Shown: positions 45,343-57,714 of the stretch, piece after piece
Layout: each line of letters begins with the position of its first letter
Numbering within the stretch: position 1 is the stretch's first letter
DNA from: Eukaryota sp. TZLM1-RC
Lineage: Eukaryota > Metamonada: BaSk clade
Reading direction: 5' to 3'
DNA: 64,000 nucleotides
Assembly: GCA_040285825.1 (NCBI GenBank)
Contig: JAUPSS010000004.1
Coordinates: 806,001 to 870,000 of the forward strand
Position numbers and translations under genes: made by a program
Notes under the pieces: generated by a model
Told to the model about the DNA's origin: nothing
The model's input: only the letters and a program-made list of their open reading frames with translations
The model's database searches: none

Positions 45343-46700
45343 GATGATTTCCATCATCAGTGGAGATCATAGAGTTTACTAATTTAGCGTCAGCTGTTCT
45401 GGTCTTTCTCTTCTTCTTTTCATCAACAGGAAAGGATCGAGACATGTAACCGGCCCAATGATTTTTGGGTCCCTCAACATGGATACAGTCAAATGAGTAG
45501 GACTGAAATACGGGAATCCAACGCAGAACAACGCGGTTGGAGTCGGGGCAAGAAAGCAGATAGGATAGATTTTTGTGGTCACAAAATAGGGTTAAATGTT
45601 TAGTCTTCAGGAAGGATGAGAGGTTTGGCTGGTTTAAAGTCATTACAATAGCAAATAATTCCTTCTGTATAGCTGACCATCGCTGCTGAGAAGGGGTGAG
45701 TATCCTGGAATAAAATGACAGAGGGGCTACATTTCTTTCAGAGAGACAGGTTCCAGGTTCGGATGGGGAAAGTTCTTTCCAGATAATGCCGGCGATGTCT
45801 TTCTCGGAAGCATCAGTAGAGAAATATTTGAGAACTATCATCGGGAAGTTCTAGTGGTACACTATTTGATATCAACTTCTTAATGTTCTGAAAGCATTCA
45901 ATCTGTTGTTGATTCAAGTGTATCTTGCGAGGAGATCCTTTCAGCAGTTCAGTGAGCGGGGCGAGTTCAGTGCTTACAGCAGGTAACCAATGTCGAACGA
46001 AGTTGATTGCACCAAAAAAGGAATGTAGTTCTGGAACGGAAGTTGGGATAGGAATTTTGTTCAGTTTTTCAATTTCAGATGGGCAGATTCTTCGAGTACC
46101 TTTTTCGAAAATAGTTCCTAATACACGAATTGGATAGTCTTTGGTCTGAAAGGCGCATTTGTGTAGGCCAATTCGCACACGGTAATCTCGGGCTCTCGTA
46201 AATATATATTCTAGGCGGTTCAAGAAATCTCTTTTACTTTCTGCAGCAACGATTATATCATCGAGATAAATGAATACTCCGTTACAATCGAAGATTTTTC
46301 TCATTAAGTTTTGGAAAATTGCTGGGACGTTCTTCAGTCCGAAAGCGGCACGGGTAAACATTACCTTCCTTCCAGGTATTACAATGGCTGTTTTAGGTTG
46401 GTCTTCTGGGCGTAAATTTAATTGCCAAAAGGCTTTGGGTAGATCTAGTGTTGATACATAGGTGGCAGACGACAAGAAGGCGCAGACGTCTTCAATCCTG
46501 GGGAGATCAGCGGTAATGGGGACAGGTAGATTGTTGATACCGTTGTGGCCGGAATAATCTCCGGTTAGTCATGGTGCCTTACCGGGGGCACAAACGAGGT
46601 GGATTGGAGAGGCGAAAGGACCGCCATAAGGGACAGCAAAACCATTCTTCAGTAGAGTATCAATTTCTTCATTAGCAATCTTTAGTTTGTCGGGGGGTTA
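45343..46700 (-). pseudogene. RT and RNase H, unit 2
   Basis: On the minus strand: E-E-I-D-T-L-L-K-N-G and P-Y-G-G-P-F-A-S-P-I near 46650, TGA at 46568-46570 where the frame otherwise continues, then motif A T-L-D-L-P-K-A-F, motif B F-G-L-K-N-V-P-A-I-F-Q, motif C I-Y-L-D-D-I-I-V-A (RT active site) and the thumb. A frameshift at about 45827 separates RT from RNase H, which here keeps F-S-T-D-A-S. RNase H is truncated after S-T-D-D-G by the unit junction. The order RT-RH before the lost integrase identifies Ty3/gypsy. Confidence 0.92.
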
Positions 46701-47088
46701 GGAATCTAGCTTTCTTACTAACAACAGCTGATTCATCATGGAATTCCAACTTCATAGGTTCACACTTAATTCCTTCAGGAGCAGGTAGTTTAGCAAAGAT
46801 ATCGGGGTATTTAAGTAACATTTTCTTAACTGCTACGGTCAGGGCAGTATCATTGAGATTGAAGCTGGTGTTCTCAATGTCAGGTAACTGCTTTAATAGA
46901 TCGTCACTTAAAGCTTGGACGAATTCAGGGCAGTCGTGGTATCAGTTAGGTCGTCGTTTGAGCAAACGTTCTGAGAATCAGGAAGGAAACAGTCAAAGAT
47001 AGATTCATCTTCTTGAATTTGTAAGTTGCGAGTTGAAAGATTAATAAACAGAAAATCTTCAGTTAATAGACCAAGGCGTTTCAGGGCA

Positions 47089-47781
47089 TCACAACCGAGA
47101 ATAAAATTGTTTGGGGCAGGGTAATAGACAGAGTCTCAAGGTTATATAGGTTAGTTTAGCGGTTCCTCCTAACATGAAAGCGAATCTTCCTTTGGCTAGC
47201 TTAACATCAATTAGCTTCCCATCAGCTAAACTTAAACAGGTGGACTTGTTTTCTACATGGAGCTTGGCGAAATCAGCGATTCCTTCGGAAATACAGGATA
47301 CGGTTGCTCCAGTGTCAACCATACCATATAGAAAGTGATCAGGTTTGGTAAAGATCTTCAAATGTAACAGGTTTTTGTCCATAGGTTGATTCAGTTCTTT
47401 CAGCGTGAAAGAGATCTTAGACTTATCAGGGATTATCAGATAGGCAGGGGCAGGGGCGGAGACTTTGGCTGCGACTAAAGTATTTGCAGATTCAGTTGCT
47501 GAACTTTCAGAAGATTCTTCGAGAGAGGAGTTTTTATCAGATGGACCAAGTCGTTTTGCACAGTCAGCGTCCAGGAGGGCCATATCAGAATCGAGGTGAG
47601 AACTTGCTCTCTCCAGCGAGAAATCATGGATGTTATCCCTCAGGGCTTTCCTCTGGTCATGTATCTGATGAAAATCAGTCTCAAAAGAGTTTCTGGAAGT
47701 TAGTGAAGAATCAGTTACCTTTTCAACAACAGAAGCTTCGCAGGAGCTCACCCTTTCGTCCTGGATCATGGCTGCCCGCAA
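47089..47781 (-). pseudogene. Retroviral-type aspartic protease, unit 2
   Basis: The active-site motif V-D-T-G-A-T-V-S-C-I-S is at about 47295-47325 (minus), preceded by an acidic Ser-rich linker and L-N-Q-P-M-D-K-N-L. The second strand I-L-G-C-D-A-L-K-R-L-G follows in another frame near 47090, so a frameshift lies there. The frame overlaps the end of gag by 59 nt in the +1 register. The protease cleaves Gag-Pol during particle maturation in intact elements. Missing in the first element because of its internal deletion. Confidence 0.88.
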
Positions 47782-48568
47782 AAATTTCAGGACTTCGTTT
47801 ATAGCACAACGAGCTGAAGCAAGGGCTAGGAGAGTTTGAAGTGTCTTCAGAGTAGCTATCGAAGTTTATTGAAAGAGGGTTTAATGATACGTTATAAGCT
47901 AAATCTTCAGTGTCAGAAGAACTGGAGTAGGTTACAGTACGAGAATAATAAGTTTCGTCGATTGAGTAGTCATCCTTTAATCCTTCCTTAATGGATTCGA
48001 CGATAGAATTTGATTGGGTCTTATTACGGGTAGAATGAGTTCTAGAGTGAGTAGGGTTCCTTGGATTCTTATCAAGTTTCTTCTTGTTTACTTGGCTCAA
48101 TTTGCAATTAGGGTCAGGGCAATCGCGGACTACGTGTCCGGGTTTCTTGCAATAGTTACAAATGGTTTCAGAAAGGGGAGATTTGTTGGAGCAATCTGTT
48201 CGGGCTTGTGGTTGAGTAGATCGGGAAGCATTACTTTTAATGCTTCGTGGCTCTTGGTTTGGAGTTACGTATTTCCTATTAGGAGTTCTTTGGGACCTTT
48301 GGATATTTATTCTTCGATTAGAGTTTCTAGAGTACTTGTTTGCTAGTCTTTCTTCAAATAGCTGGTAATGTTTGGAATAAGGTCTATGATATTCAGGCAA
48401 GAGGTCAGTTAATCGCTTAAGGATTTCAAGGATAGAGGAGATAAGGAAGTCTTCTGCTTCAGACTTCATTAACCTTTTTAAAGGTTTAGGACGGGTTCCA
48501 TTCAGGAATTTACGGGTCAGAGCTTGGCTATTGCTCTGCAGAGTTGGGGTCTTCCGGGTGACTTTCAT
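47723..48568 (-). pseudogene. Gag main part with zinc knuckle, unit 2
   Basis: 281 codons from about 48568 to 47723. The zinc knuckle C-N-Y-C-K-K-P-G-H-V-V-R-D-C lies near 48150 within a basic region, the usual nucleocapsid layout that packages RNA. The homologous frame is open upstream to TAA at about 48656 and TAG at about 48779, shared by all units. Unlike in the first element, the C terminus runs on into the protease overlap. Confidence 0.88.
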
Positions 48569-48778
48569 AAAATCACGGGTATACTTCGAAATGGCCTCTT
48601 CAGCATCTCGGCAGTTCAGGTTCAGGGTAACACAATCATACAGCTTGTAGGCTTAAGCTGTATCCTCTGTGTTAGTACAGGACAGGATATAATCGAGAAT
48701 CTTTTTCGGTTTCTTTGAGGAAATATGGTGAATAATCAGCAATGTATCGAGAACTTCAGGAGCGATACATCTTGGGAT

Positions 48779-49204
48779 CTATTGTAACATCAGGGCTTCA
48801 GCATCAGCAACAGAGTTATGAGCATCCACAAGCTCATACAAATTTTCAGGGTTCTCATCATCTTCAGAGAACAGGTCAAGAGACTCAGGTTCAGGAGCTT
48901 CGTCAATAGAATCATAGAGATTGTATTGAACTTCTTCAGGATTTTCTTCTTCTTCATGGTCTGCTTCGACGGGATTGAATTCTTCGGCGGACTGAGCTAC
49001 TTCGACGGGTTCTCTGTGGCGAGCAGAGCGGCGAGAGGAACGAGAGCTGCGTCGGGAAAGCTGAGCATTAGTTGAAGAGGTGGGACGGGACAGGAACATA
49101 CGGATAGCAAAGTCACGCAATTCTTCGGCAAAGCGAGCACAAAAAGTGCGGTCAGCATTGCGAAGAATTGGAGCAACTAGGCTTGGATTATTCTTGGGGG
49201 CCAC
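48779..49204 (-). pseudogene. Gag N-terminal region, unit 2 (frame intact here)
   Basis: 142 codons from GTG at 49204 to TAG, including L-R-D-F-A-I-R-M-F-L-S-R-P. Only this unit keeps AAA at about 49109; units 1 and 3 have lost one A. The Ser/Arg-rich middle and Glu/Asp-rich end have no known domain. The start next to the LTR end supports it as the first part of gag. Confidence 0.7.
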
Positions 49205-49213
49205 TGTAATTAC

Positions 49214-49399
49214 TGTTGGGACAACAAAGGGATGTATCAGGTAATAAACTAGGAAACAGGGTGTTTATTACAGCGGGTGTGAATAATCAGGAGAATTTGA
49301 ACAAGAGTCTAGATAAATAAGTGATGACGTGGCATCACGTGGTACTGTAACTACTAATAAACAATCATAAACTATAACCTATTTTGGCATAAGCCTACA
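49214..49399 (-). repeat. LTR, unit 2
   Basis: 186 bp, same sequence form as 42753-42938. The single LTR here has no partner at the pol end, so this unit is not a transposition copy. Confidence 0.93.
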
Positions 49400-49402
49400 G
49401 TT

Positions 49403-51254
49403 TAACCGCAATCTGATGCTTTGGTCTGACGCATCTTGTCCACTTGTTCCATGGGTTTGTCATAACTAGTGTGACCTGGAACGCCATCTAAAGTGGGGTC
49501 AACTTCACGTCCATTTCGAGTGATACTAGGAAAACAACGAAAAGGACTGTCCCTGATGTTTGTGGTGGTTTCGGATGTCTCAGCCATGCTAGGGGTCGAA
49601 ATCCACCGCGTTTGATGGGAGAAGGATGGGAGAAGAAGTGTCGAGATCCGAAACGCACAAATCACCAGAGAGGGGTTTGGGGATGGAGAGATCAGGAGAG
49701 AGTACTTGACTCCTGGGGACCCAAAAAACGCAATGTTTACCGTTTTCATCCCCTCCATGAACAGGTTTTGCGAGAAGGTCTGGGGGTGGTTTCGGGATTA
49801 TTTGAGAGGCTTCTGACAGTAGGAAGGTTTTCCAACGAGTTACACGCTCTAGATAACTCGTGATCGTAAGCACTGCGAGTGGCGAAAACTTGGTCTGACT
49901 GGGTTCAACAGCTGATGCTTTATCCAAGCGAACCTCATACATATGAGGAACCTTAGAAAAAGAAAGCTTCGGGACATTTTAGGTAACAATGTCTGTCGTC
50001 CACGTTTTGCTACAGAGCAGTACTGTTCCTTCAACGTTTTCTCCAGTTGGTCGCCACTATAATTCTGTCTTAATTTTGATAAATCAGACTGAATTTTAAA
50101 AATGGAATTTTCCAAGTGGAAAAACTAGATTTGGGTACATGCTGCCACTGTGGAACCTTACATTATCTAAAGCTACATTGTTGTGTAACTGTTTGGCAAT
50201 GTCTTTAGATCATCCAGCCTTCAGCATCTTCTGATGAACATTTATAGACGCTGAACGAATGTCTCCCATCTCTTCATCAAATTCTTCTTGTGTCGAAGCT
50301 TTTGCCGCTTTCCATATTAACCCTGTGTATTTTGGTTCCCATATTTTTGGCCAAATGTCTCACACAGTATGCGTGATTGGTAGTCGGATAGATTGTAGCA
50401 ACTGCATCGAATAATCCCTTTTCTTGATCTGAAATAATTGTCGCTATCTCGTCACCATAGCTCTTTCAAAGTTTTCGCAAAACCACGACCAATTTATTTT
50501 GTTTTCGGTAGGGACTACGGCGAATAACAATGGGAATAAATGTTCTTCTGCATCAATCACTGTTGAAGTCAGTAAAACATGTTTAAATTTGGTCCGTAGA
50601 TGTGTTCCATCAAGCAATACCATTGGGCGACAAAAGTGAAACCCAGCGATTGTGCCCTCTAATGCCACAAACAAACGGTTGAACTGTCCATGTCTGTTTG
50701 TTCGAGACTGACTAGACTTCCAGGGTTCTCTTTCTCTAATAGGCTCAGATACAAGATACGAGTAGCATAGTTGTCTTCTTCACTGCCATTAAGCTTTTCT
50801 TTTACTTTCTGGCGTACTTTTTTCACTGTATGCTTAAGAAGCTGCATGTCAGCAATATCATTGAGATCAAGACACACAAGTTCAGCACTAATGGCAGGGT
50901 TTTCAACTACTTTTTGTTGAATAATTTGAATTGATGCTAGAAAATCAGTGGCGGGAGGAGTTTGTTTAAAAGAAGAAGAAAGATCGCCTGTGTAAAAGTG
51001 ATCTGTCCATCGTTGTTAGAGTTTTTGCGAGGTGACATATAGCAGTCGAAGATACACGATTTATCTTGGCATCGTGCATGTATCTTGGTGTACTCGGAGT
51101 TTTTGAACACATGGACGGCAATGTTATTGGTTGATGCTCTTCGGATAAGTTCTTTGAATACAAGACATGGTGATTTTGTACCTGACTGTGTAGTGTAACT
51201 GATGCCAATGTGTTTTACTTCAATATCGTTGCTGGTATACGAACTGGTAGACAT
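49403..51254 (-). pseudogene. MULE transposase and downstream region, unit 2
   Basis: Near-identical to 42943-44795. The catalytic-domain stretch with C-R-P-M-V-L-L-D-G-T-H-L and E-N-K-I-N-W-S-W-F-C-E-N-F is open for 76 codons here (50674 to 50444), because the extra A of unit 1 is absent. Other stops and frameshifts are shared. One G is missing from the run at about 49594 relative to unit 1. Confidence 0.88.
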
Positions 51255-51802
51255 GAATATGGTATAAGTGATTTAATGTATTGATGGAATGGGGTATACG
51301 AATTCCTTTTTATGTCAGGGGTATACGATTTCCATTTTTTGTGAAAAACGGTATATAAATGCTTTTCCCATTATGTTATAATGTAAACCAGGGCCAGCAA
51401 CTGAACTCAAACGCAATCGATTTATGGTAAAGAGGATCAATTAGGACAACCAAGATCTTTTCAAAAACCCAAGTTGAGGCTTTTAATATACCTTAAGATC
51501 AAGCAAACCTATTCCTAAGTTACCTGTACACTCTCACCATTAAAGGTCATACTATAGTTATTAGCTTTTGTCTTGAAGAACGAATAAGGGTTCTTTAAAA
51601 GTGTTTTTGATGTATATATGAATACAAAGTGGTTCAAAATGCACTGGGAAAAGGGAACAAAAGTAGCCTTCAAACTAGCAATAGGGGTGAGTCTCTGTCG
51701 TCTGAAGGTATGCGAATGGGCTTCCTGAAGGTAATTTTGGATTGTTGATCCGCAACAAAAGATGTAGGTACTATTCCCTTAAATAAGAGTCACTCTTCCA
51801 CT

Positions 51803-53160
51803 GATGATTTCCATCATCAGTGGAGATCATAGAGTTTACTAATTTAGCGTCAGCTGTTCTGGTCTTTCTCTTCTTCTTTTCATCAACAAGAAAGGATCGA
51901 GACATGTAACCGGCCCAATGATTTTTGGGTCCCTCAACATGGATACAGTCAAATGAGTAGGACTGAAATACGGGAATCCAACGCAGAACAACGCGGTTGG
52001 AGTCGGGGCAAGAAAGCAGATAGGATAGATTTTTGTGGTCACAAAATAGGGTTAAATGTTTAGTCTTCAGGAAGGATGAGAGGTTTGGCTGGTTTAAAGT
52101 CATTACAATAGCAAATAATTCCTTCTGTATAGCTGACCATCGCTGCTGAGAAGGGGTGAGTATCCTGGAATAAAATGACAGAGGGGCTACATTTCTTTCA
52201 GAGAGACAGGTTCCAGGTTCGGATGGGGAAAGTTCTTTCCAGATAATGCCGGCGATGTCTTTCTCGGAAGCATCAGTAGAGAAATATTTGAGAACTATCA
52301 TCGGGAAGTTCTAGTGGTACACTATTTGATATCAACTTCTTAATGTTCTGAAAGCATTCAATCTGTTGTTGATTCAAGTGTATCTTGCGAGGAGATCCTT
52401 TCAGCAGTTCAGTGAGCGGGGCGAGTTCAGTGCTTACAGCAGGTAACCAATGTCGAACGAAGTTGATTGCACCAAAAAAGGAATGTAGTTCTGGAACGGA
52501 AGTTGGGATAGGAATTTTGTTCAGTTTTTCAATTTCAGATGGGCAGATTCTTCGAGTACCTTTTTCGAAAATAGTTCCTAATACACGAATTGGATAGTCT
52601 TTGGTCTGAAAGGCGCATTTGTGTAGGCCAATTCGCACACGGTAATCTCGGGCTCTCGTAAATATATATTCTAGGCGGTTCAAGAAATCTCTTTTACTTT
52701 CTGCAGCAACGATTATATCATCGAGATAAATGAATACTCCGTTACAATCGAAGATTTTTCTCATTAAGTTTTGGAAAATTGCTGGGACGTTCTTCAGTCC
52801 GAAAGCGGCACGGGTAAACATTACCTTCCTTCCAGGTATTACAATGGCTGTTTTAGGTTGGTCTTCTGGGCGTAAATTTAATTGCCAAAAGGCTTTGGGT
52901 AGATCTAGTGTTGATACATAGGTGGCAGACGACAAGAAGGCGCAGACGTCTTCAATCCTGGGGAGATCAGCGGTAATGGGGACAGGTAGATTGTTGATAC
53001 CGTTGTGGCCGGAATAATCTCCGGTTAGTCATGGTGCCTTACCGGGGGCACAAACGAGGTGGATTGGAGAGGCGAAAGGACCGCCATAAGGGACAGCAAA
53101 ACCATTCTTCAGTAGAGTATCAATTTCTTCATTAGCAATCTTTAGTTTGTCGGGGGGTTA
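51803..53160 (-). pseudogene. RT and RNase H, unit 3
   Basis: Same motifs and the same shared TGA and RT/RNase H frameshift as unit 2. One visible private change is S-F-L-V-D for S-F-P-V-D near 51890. RT active site I-Y-L-D-D is kept; RNase H is truncated at the unit junction. Confidence 0.9.
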
Positions 53161-53549
53161 GGAATCTAGCTTTCTTACTAACAACAGCTGATTCATCATG
53201 GAATTCCAACTTCATAGGTTCACACTTAATTCCTTCAGGAGCAGGTAGTTTAGCAAAGATATCGGGGTATTTAAGTAACATTTTCTTAACTGCTACGGTC
53301 AGGGCAGTATCATTGAGATTGAAGCTGGTGTTCTCAATGTCAGGTAACTGCTTTAATAGATCGTCACTTAAAGCTTGGACGAATTCAGGGGCAGTCGTGG
53401 TATCAGTTAGGTCGTCGTTTGAGCAAACGTTCTGAGAATCAGGAAGGAAACAGTCAAAGATAGATTCATCTTCTTGAATTTGTAAGTTGCGAGTTGAAAG
53501 ATTAATAAACAGAAAATCTTCAGTTAATAGACCAAGGCGTTTCAGGGCA

Positions 53550-54242
53550 TCACAACCGAGAATAAAATTGTTTGGGGCAGGGTAATAGACAGAGTCTCAA
53601 GGTTATATAGGTTAGTTTAGCGGTTCCTCCTAACATGAAAGCGAATCTTCCTTTGGCTAGCTTAACATCAATTAGCTTCCCATCAGCTAAACTTAAACAG
53701 GTGGACTTGTTTTCTACATGGAGCTTGGCGAAATCAGCGATTCCTTCGGAAATACAGGATACGGTTGCTCCAGTGTCAACCATACCATATAGAAAGTGAT
53801 CAGGTTTGGTAAAGATCTTCAAATGTAACAGGTTTTTGTCCATAGGTTGATTCAGTTCTTTCAGCGTGAAAGAGATCTTAGACTTATCAGGGATTATCAG
53901 ATAGGCAGGGGCAGGGGCGGAGACTTTGGCTGCGACTAAAGTATTTGCAGATTCAGTTGCTGAACTTTCAGAAGATTCTTCGAGAGAGGAGTTTTTATCA
54001 GATGGACCAAGTCGTTTTGCACAGTCAGCGTCCAGGAGGGCCATATCAGAATCGAGGTGAGAACTTGCTCTCTCCAGCGAGAAATCATGGATGTTATCCC
54101 TCAGGGCTTTCCTCTGGTCATGTATCTGATGAAAATCAGTCTCAAAAGAGTTTCTGGAAGTTAGTGAAGAATCAGTTACCTTTTCAACAACAGAAGCTTC
54201 GCAGGAGCTCACCCTTTCGTCCTGGATCATGGCTGCCCGCAA
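53550..54242 (-). pseudogene. Aspartic protease, unit 3
   Basis: Same frame and V-D-T-G-A-T motif as unit 2, with the same overlap with gag. Just downstream the G run at about 53390 has one more G than in unit 2. Confidence 0.88.
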
Positions 54243-55029
54243 AAATTTCAGGACTTCGTTTATAGCACAACGAGCTGAAGCAAGGGCTAGGAGAGTTTGA
54301 AGTGTCTTCAGAGTAGCTATCGAAGTTTATTGAAAGAGGGTTTAATGATACGTTATAAGCTAAATCTTCAGTGTCAGAAGAACTGGAGTAGGTTACAGTA
54401 CGAGAATAATAAGTTTCGTCGATTGAGTAGTCATCCTTTAATCCTTCCTTAATGGATTCGACGATAGAATTTGATTGGGTCTTATTACGGGTAGAATGAG
54501 TTCTAGAGTGAGTAGGGTTCCTTGGATTCTTATCAAGTTTCTTCTTGTTTACTTGGCTCAATTTGCAATTAGGGTCAGGGCAATCGCGGACTACGTGTCC
54601 GGGTTTCTTGCAATAGTTACAAATGGTTTCAGAAAGGGGAGATTTGTTGGAGCAATCTGTTCGGGCTTGTGGTTGAGTAGATCGGGAAGCATTACTTTTA
54701 ATGCTTCGTGGCTCTTGGTTTGGAGTTACGTATTTCCTATTAGGAGTTCTTTGGGACCTTTGGTTATTTATTCTTCGATTAGAGTTTCTAGAGTACTTGT
54801 TTGCTAGTCTTTCTTCAAATAGCTGGTAATGTTTGGAATAAGGTCTATGATATTCAGGCAAGAGGTCAGTTAATCGCTTAAGGATTTCAAGGATAGAGGA
54901 GATAAGGAAGTCTTCTGCTTCAGACTTCATTAACCTTTTTAAAGGTTTAGGACGGGTTCCATTCAGGAATTTACGGGTCAGAGCTTGGCTATTGCTCTGC
55001 AGAGTTGGGGTCTTCCGGGTGACTTTCAT
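54184..55029 (-). pseudogene. Gag main part, unit 3
   Basis: Zinc knuckle and basic region as in unit 2 (near 54610). It differs by I-N-N-Q-R for I-N-I-Q-R, where unit 3 agrees with unit 1. Confidence 0.88.
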
Positions 55030-55239
55030 AAAATCACGGGTATACTTCGAAATGGCCTCTTCAGCATCTCGGCAGTTCAGGTTCAGGGTAACACAATCAT
55101 ACAGCTTGTAGGCTTAAGCTGTATCCTCTGTGTTAGTACAGGACAGGATATAATCGAGAATCTTTTTCGGTTTCTTTGAGGAAATATGGTGAATAATCAG
55201 CAATGTATCGAGAACTTCAGGGGCGATACATCTTGGGAT

Positions 55240-55664
55240 CTATTGTAACATCAGGGCTTCAGCATCAGCAACAGAGTTATGAGCATCCACAAGCTCATAC
55301 AAATTTTCAGGGTTCTCATCATCTTCAGAGAACAGGTCAAGAGACTCAGGTTCAGGAGCTTCGTCAATAGAATCATAGAGATTGTATTGAACTTCTTCAG
55401 GATTTTCTTCTTCTTCATGGTCTGCTTCGACGGGATTGAATTCTTCGGCGGACTGAGCTACTTCGACGGGTTCTCTGTGGCGAGCAGAGCGGCGAGAGGA
55501 ACGAGAGCTGCGTCGGGAAAGCTGAGCATTAGTTGAAGAGGTGGGACGGGACAGGAACATACGGATAGCAAGTCACGCAATTCTTCGGCAAAGCGAGCAC
55601 AAAAAGTGCGGTCAGCATTGCGAAGAATTGGAGCAACTAGGCTTGGATTATTCTTGGGGGCCAC
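55240..55664 (-). pseudogene. Gag N-terminal region, unit 3
   Basis: Has the same one-base deletion (GCAAGTC) as unit 1, splitting it after 68 codons. This suggests unit 2 keeps the older state or was corrected. Confidence 0.7.
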
Positions 55665-55673
55665 TGTAATTAC

Positions 55674-55859
55674 TGTTGGGACAACAAAGGGATGTATCAG
55701 GTAATAAACTAGGAAACAGGGTGTTTATTACAGCGGGTGTGAATAATCAGGAGAATTTGAACAAGAGTCTAGATAAATAAGTGATGACGTGGCATCACGT
55801 GGTACTGTAACTACTAATAAACAATCATAAACTATAACCTATTTTGGCATAAGCCTACA
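55674..55859 (-). repeat. LTR, unit 3
   Basis: 186 bp, same form as in units 1 and 2. Confidence 0.93.
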
Positions 55860-55862
55860 GTT

Positions 55863-57714
55863 TAACCGCAATCTGATGCTTTGGTCTGACGCATCTTGTC
55901 CACTTGTTCCATGGGTTTGTCATAACTAGTGTGACCTGGAACGCCATCTAAAGTGGGGTCAACTTCACGTCCATTTCGAGTGATACTAGGAAAACAACGA
56001 AAAGGACTGTCCCTGATGTTTGTGGTGGTTTCGGATGTCTCAGCCATGCTAGGGGGTCGAAATCCACCGCGTTTGATGGGAGAAGGATGGGAGAAGAAGT
56101 GTCGAGATCCGAAACGCACAAATCACCAGAGAGGGGTTTGGGGATGGAGAGATCAGGAGAGAGTACTTGACTCCTGGGGACCCAAAAAACGCAATGTTTA
56201 CCGTTTTCATCCCCTCCATGAACAGGTTTTGCGAGAAGGTCTGGGGGTGGTTTCGGGATTATTTGAGAGGCTTCTGACAGTAGGAAGGTTTTCCAACGAG
56301 TTACACGCTCTAGATAACTCGTGATCGTAAGCACTGCGAGTGGCGAAAACTTGGTCTGACTGGGTTCAACAGCTGATGCTTTATCCAAGCGAACCTCATA
56401 CATATGAGGAACCTTAGAAAAAGAAAGCTTCGGGACATTTTAGGTAACAATGTCTGTCGTCCACGTTTTGCTACAGAGCAGTACTGTTCCTTCAACGTTT
56501 TCTCCAGTTGGTCGCCACTATAATTCTGTCTTAATTTTGATAAATCAGACTGAATTTTAAAAATGGAATTTTCCAAGTGGAAAAACTAGATTTGGGTACA
56601 TGCTGCCACTGTGGAACCTTACATTATCTAAAGCTACATTGTTGTGTAACTGTTTGGCAATGTCTTTAGATCATCCAGCCTTCAGCATCTTCTGATGAAC
56701 ATTTATAGACGCTGAACGAATGTCTCCCATCTCTTCATCAAATTCTTCTTGTGTCGAAGCTTTTGCCGCTTTCCATATTAACCCTGTGTATTTTGGTTCC
56801 CATATTTTTGGCCAAATGTCTCACACAGTATGCGTGATTGGTAGTCGGATAGATTGTAGCAACTGCATCGAATAATCCCTTTTCTCGATCTGAAATAATT
56901 GTCGCTATCTCGTCACCATAGCTCTTTCAAAGTTTTCGCAAAACCACGACCAATTTATTTTGTTTTCGGTAGGGACTACGGCGAATAACAATGGGAATAA
57001 ATGTTCTTCTGCATCAATCACTGTTGAAGTCAGTAAAACATGTTTAAATTTGGTCCGTAGATGTGTTCCATCAAGCAATACCATTGGGCGACAAAAGTGA
57101 AACCCAGCGATTGTGCCTCTAATGCCACAAACAAACGGTTGAACTGTCCATGTCTGTTTGTTCGAGACTGACTAGACTTCCAGGGTTCTCTTTCTCTAAT
57201 AGGCTCAGATACAAGATACGAGTAGCATAGTTGTCTTCTTCACTGCCATTAAGCTTTTCTTTTACTTTCTGGCGTACTTTTTTCACTGTATGCTTAAGAA
57301 GCTGCATGTCAGCAATATCATTGAGATCAAGACACACAAGTTCAGCACTAATGGCAGGGTTTTCAACTACTTTTTGTTGAATAATTTGAATTGATGCTAG
57401 AAAATCAGTGGCGGGAGGAGTTTGTTTAAAAGAAGAAGAAAGATCGCCTGTGTAAAAGTGATCTGTCCATCGTTGTTAGAGTTCTTGCGAGGTGACATAT
57501 AGCAGTCGAAGATACACGATTTATCTTGGCATCGTGCATGTATCTTGGTGTACTCGGATTTTTTGAACACATGGACGGCAATGTTATTGGTTGATGCTCT
57601 TCGGATAAGTTCTTTGAATACAAGACATGGTGTTTTTGTACCTGACTGTGTAGTGTAACTGATGCCAATGTGTTTTACTTCAATATCGTTGCTGGTATAC
57701 GAACTGGTAGACAT
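55863..57714 (-). pseudogene. MULE transposase and downstream region, unit 3
   Basis: As in the other units. A C is missing at about 57117 (GTGCCTC for GTGCCCTC), cutting the catalytic frame that is open in unit 2, and a few substitutions fall in the N-terminal domain (for example K-S-E for N-S-E). Inactive. Confidence 0.88.

Larger units (their letters stand above)
45339..51798. repeat. Tandem unit 2 (6460 bp) of the LTR/MULE array
   Basis: The unit begins with a foldback junction (CCACTGATGA...TCATCAGTGG, 45338-45363) into pol and contains RNase H, RT, protease, gag, one LTR, the MULE transposase and its upstream flank. It ends at CACTCTTC (51791-51798). The marker CACTCTTC recurs at 45331, 51791 and 58250, giving periods of 6460 and 6459 bp. 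Integrase and the 3' LTR are absent. Confidence 0.93.
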
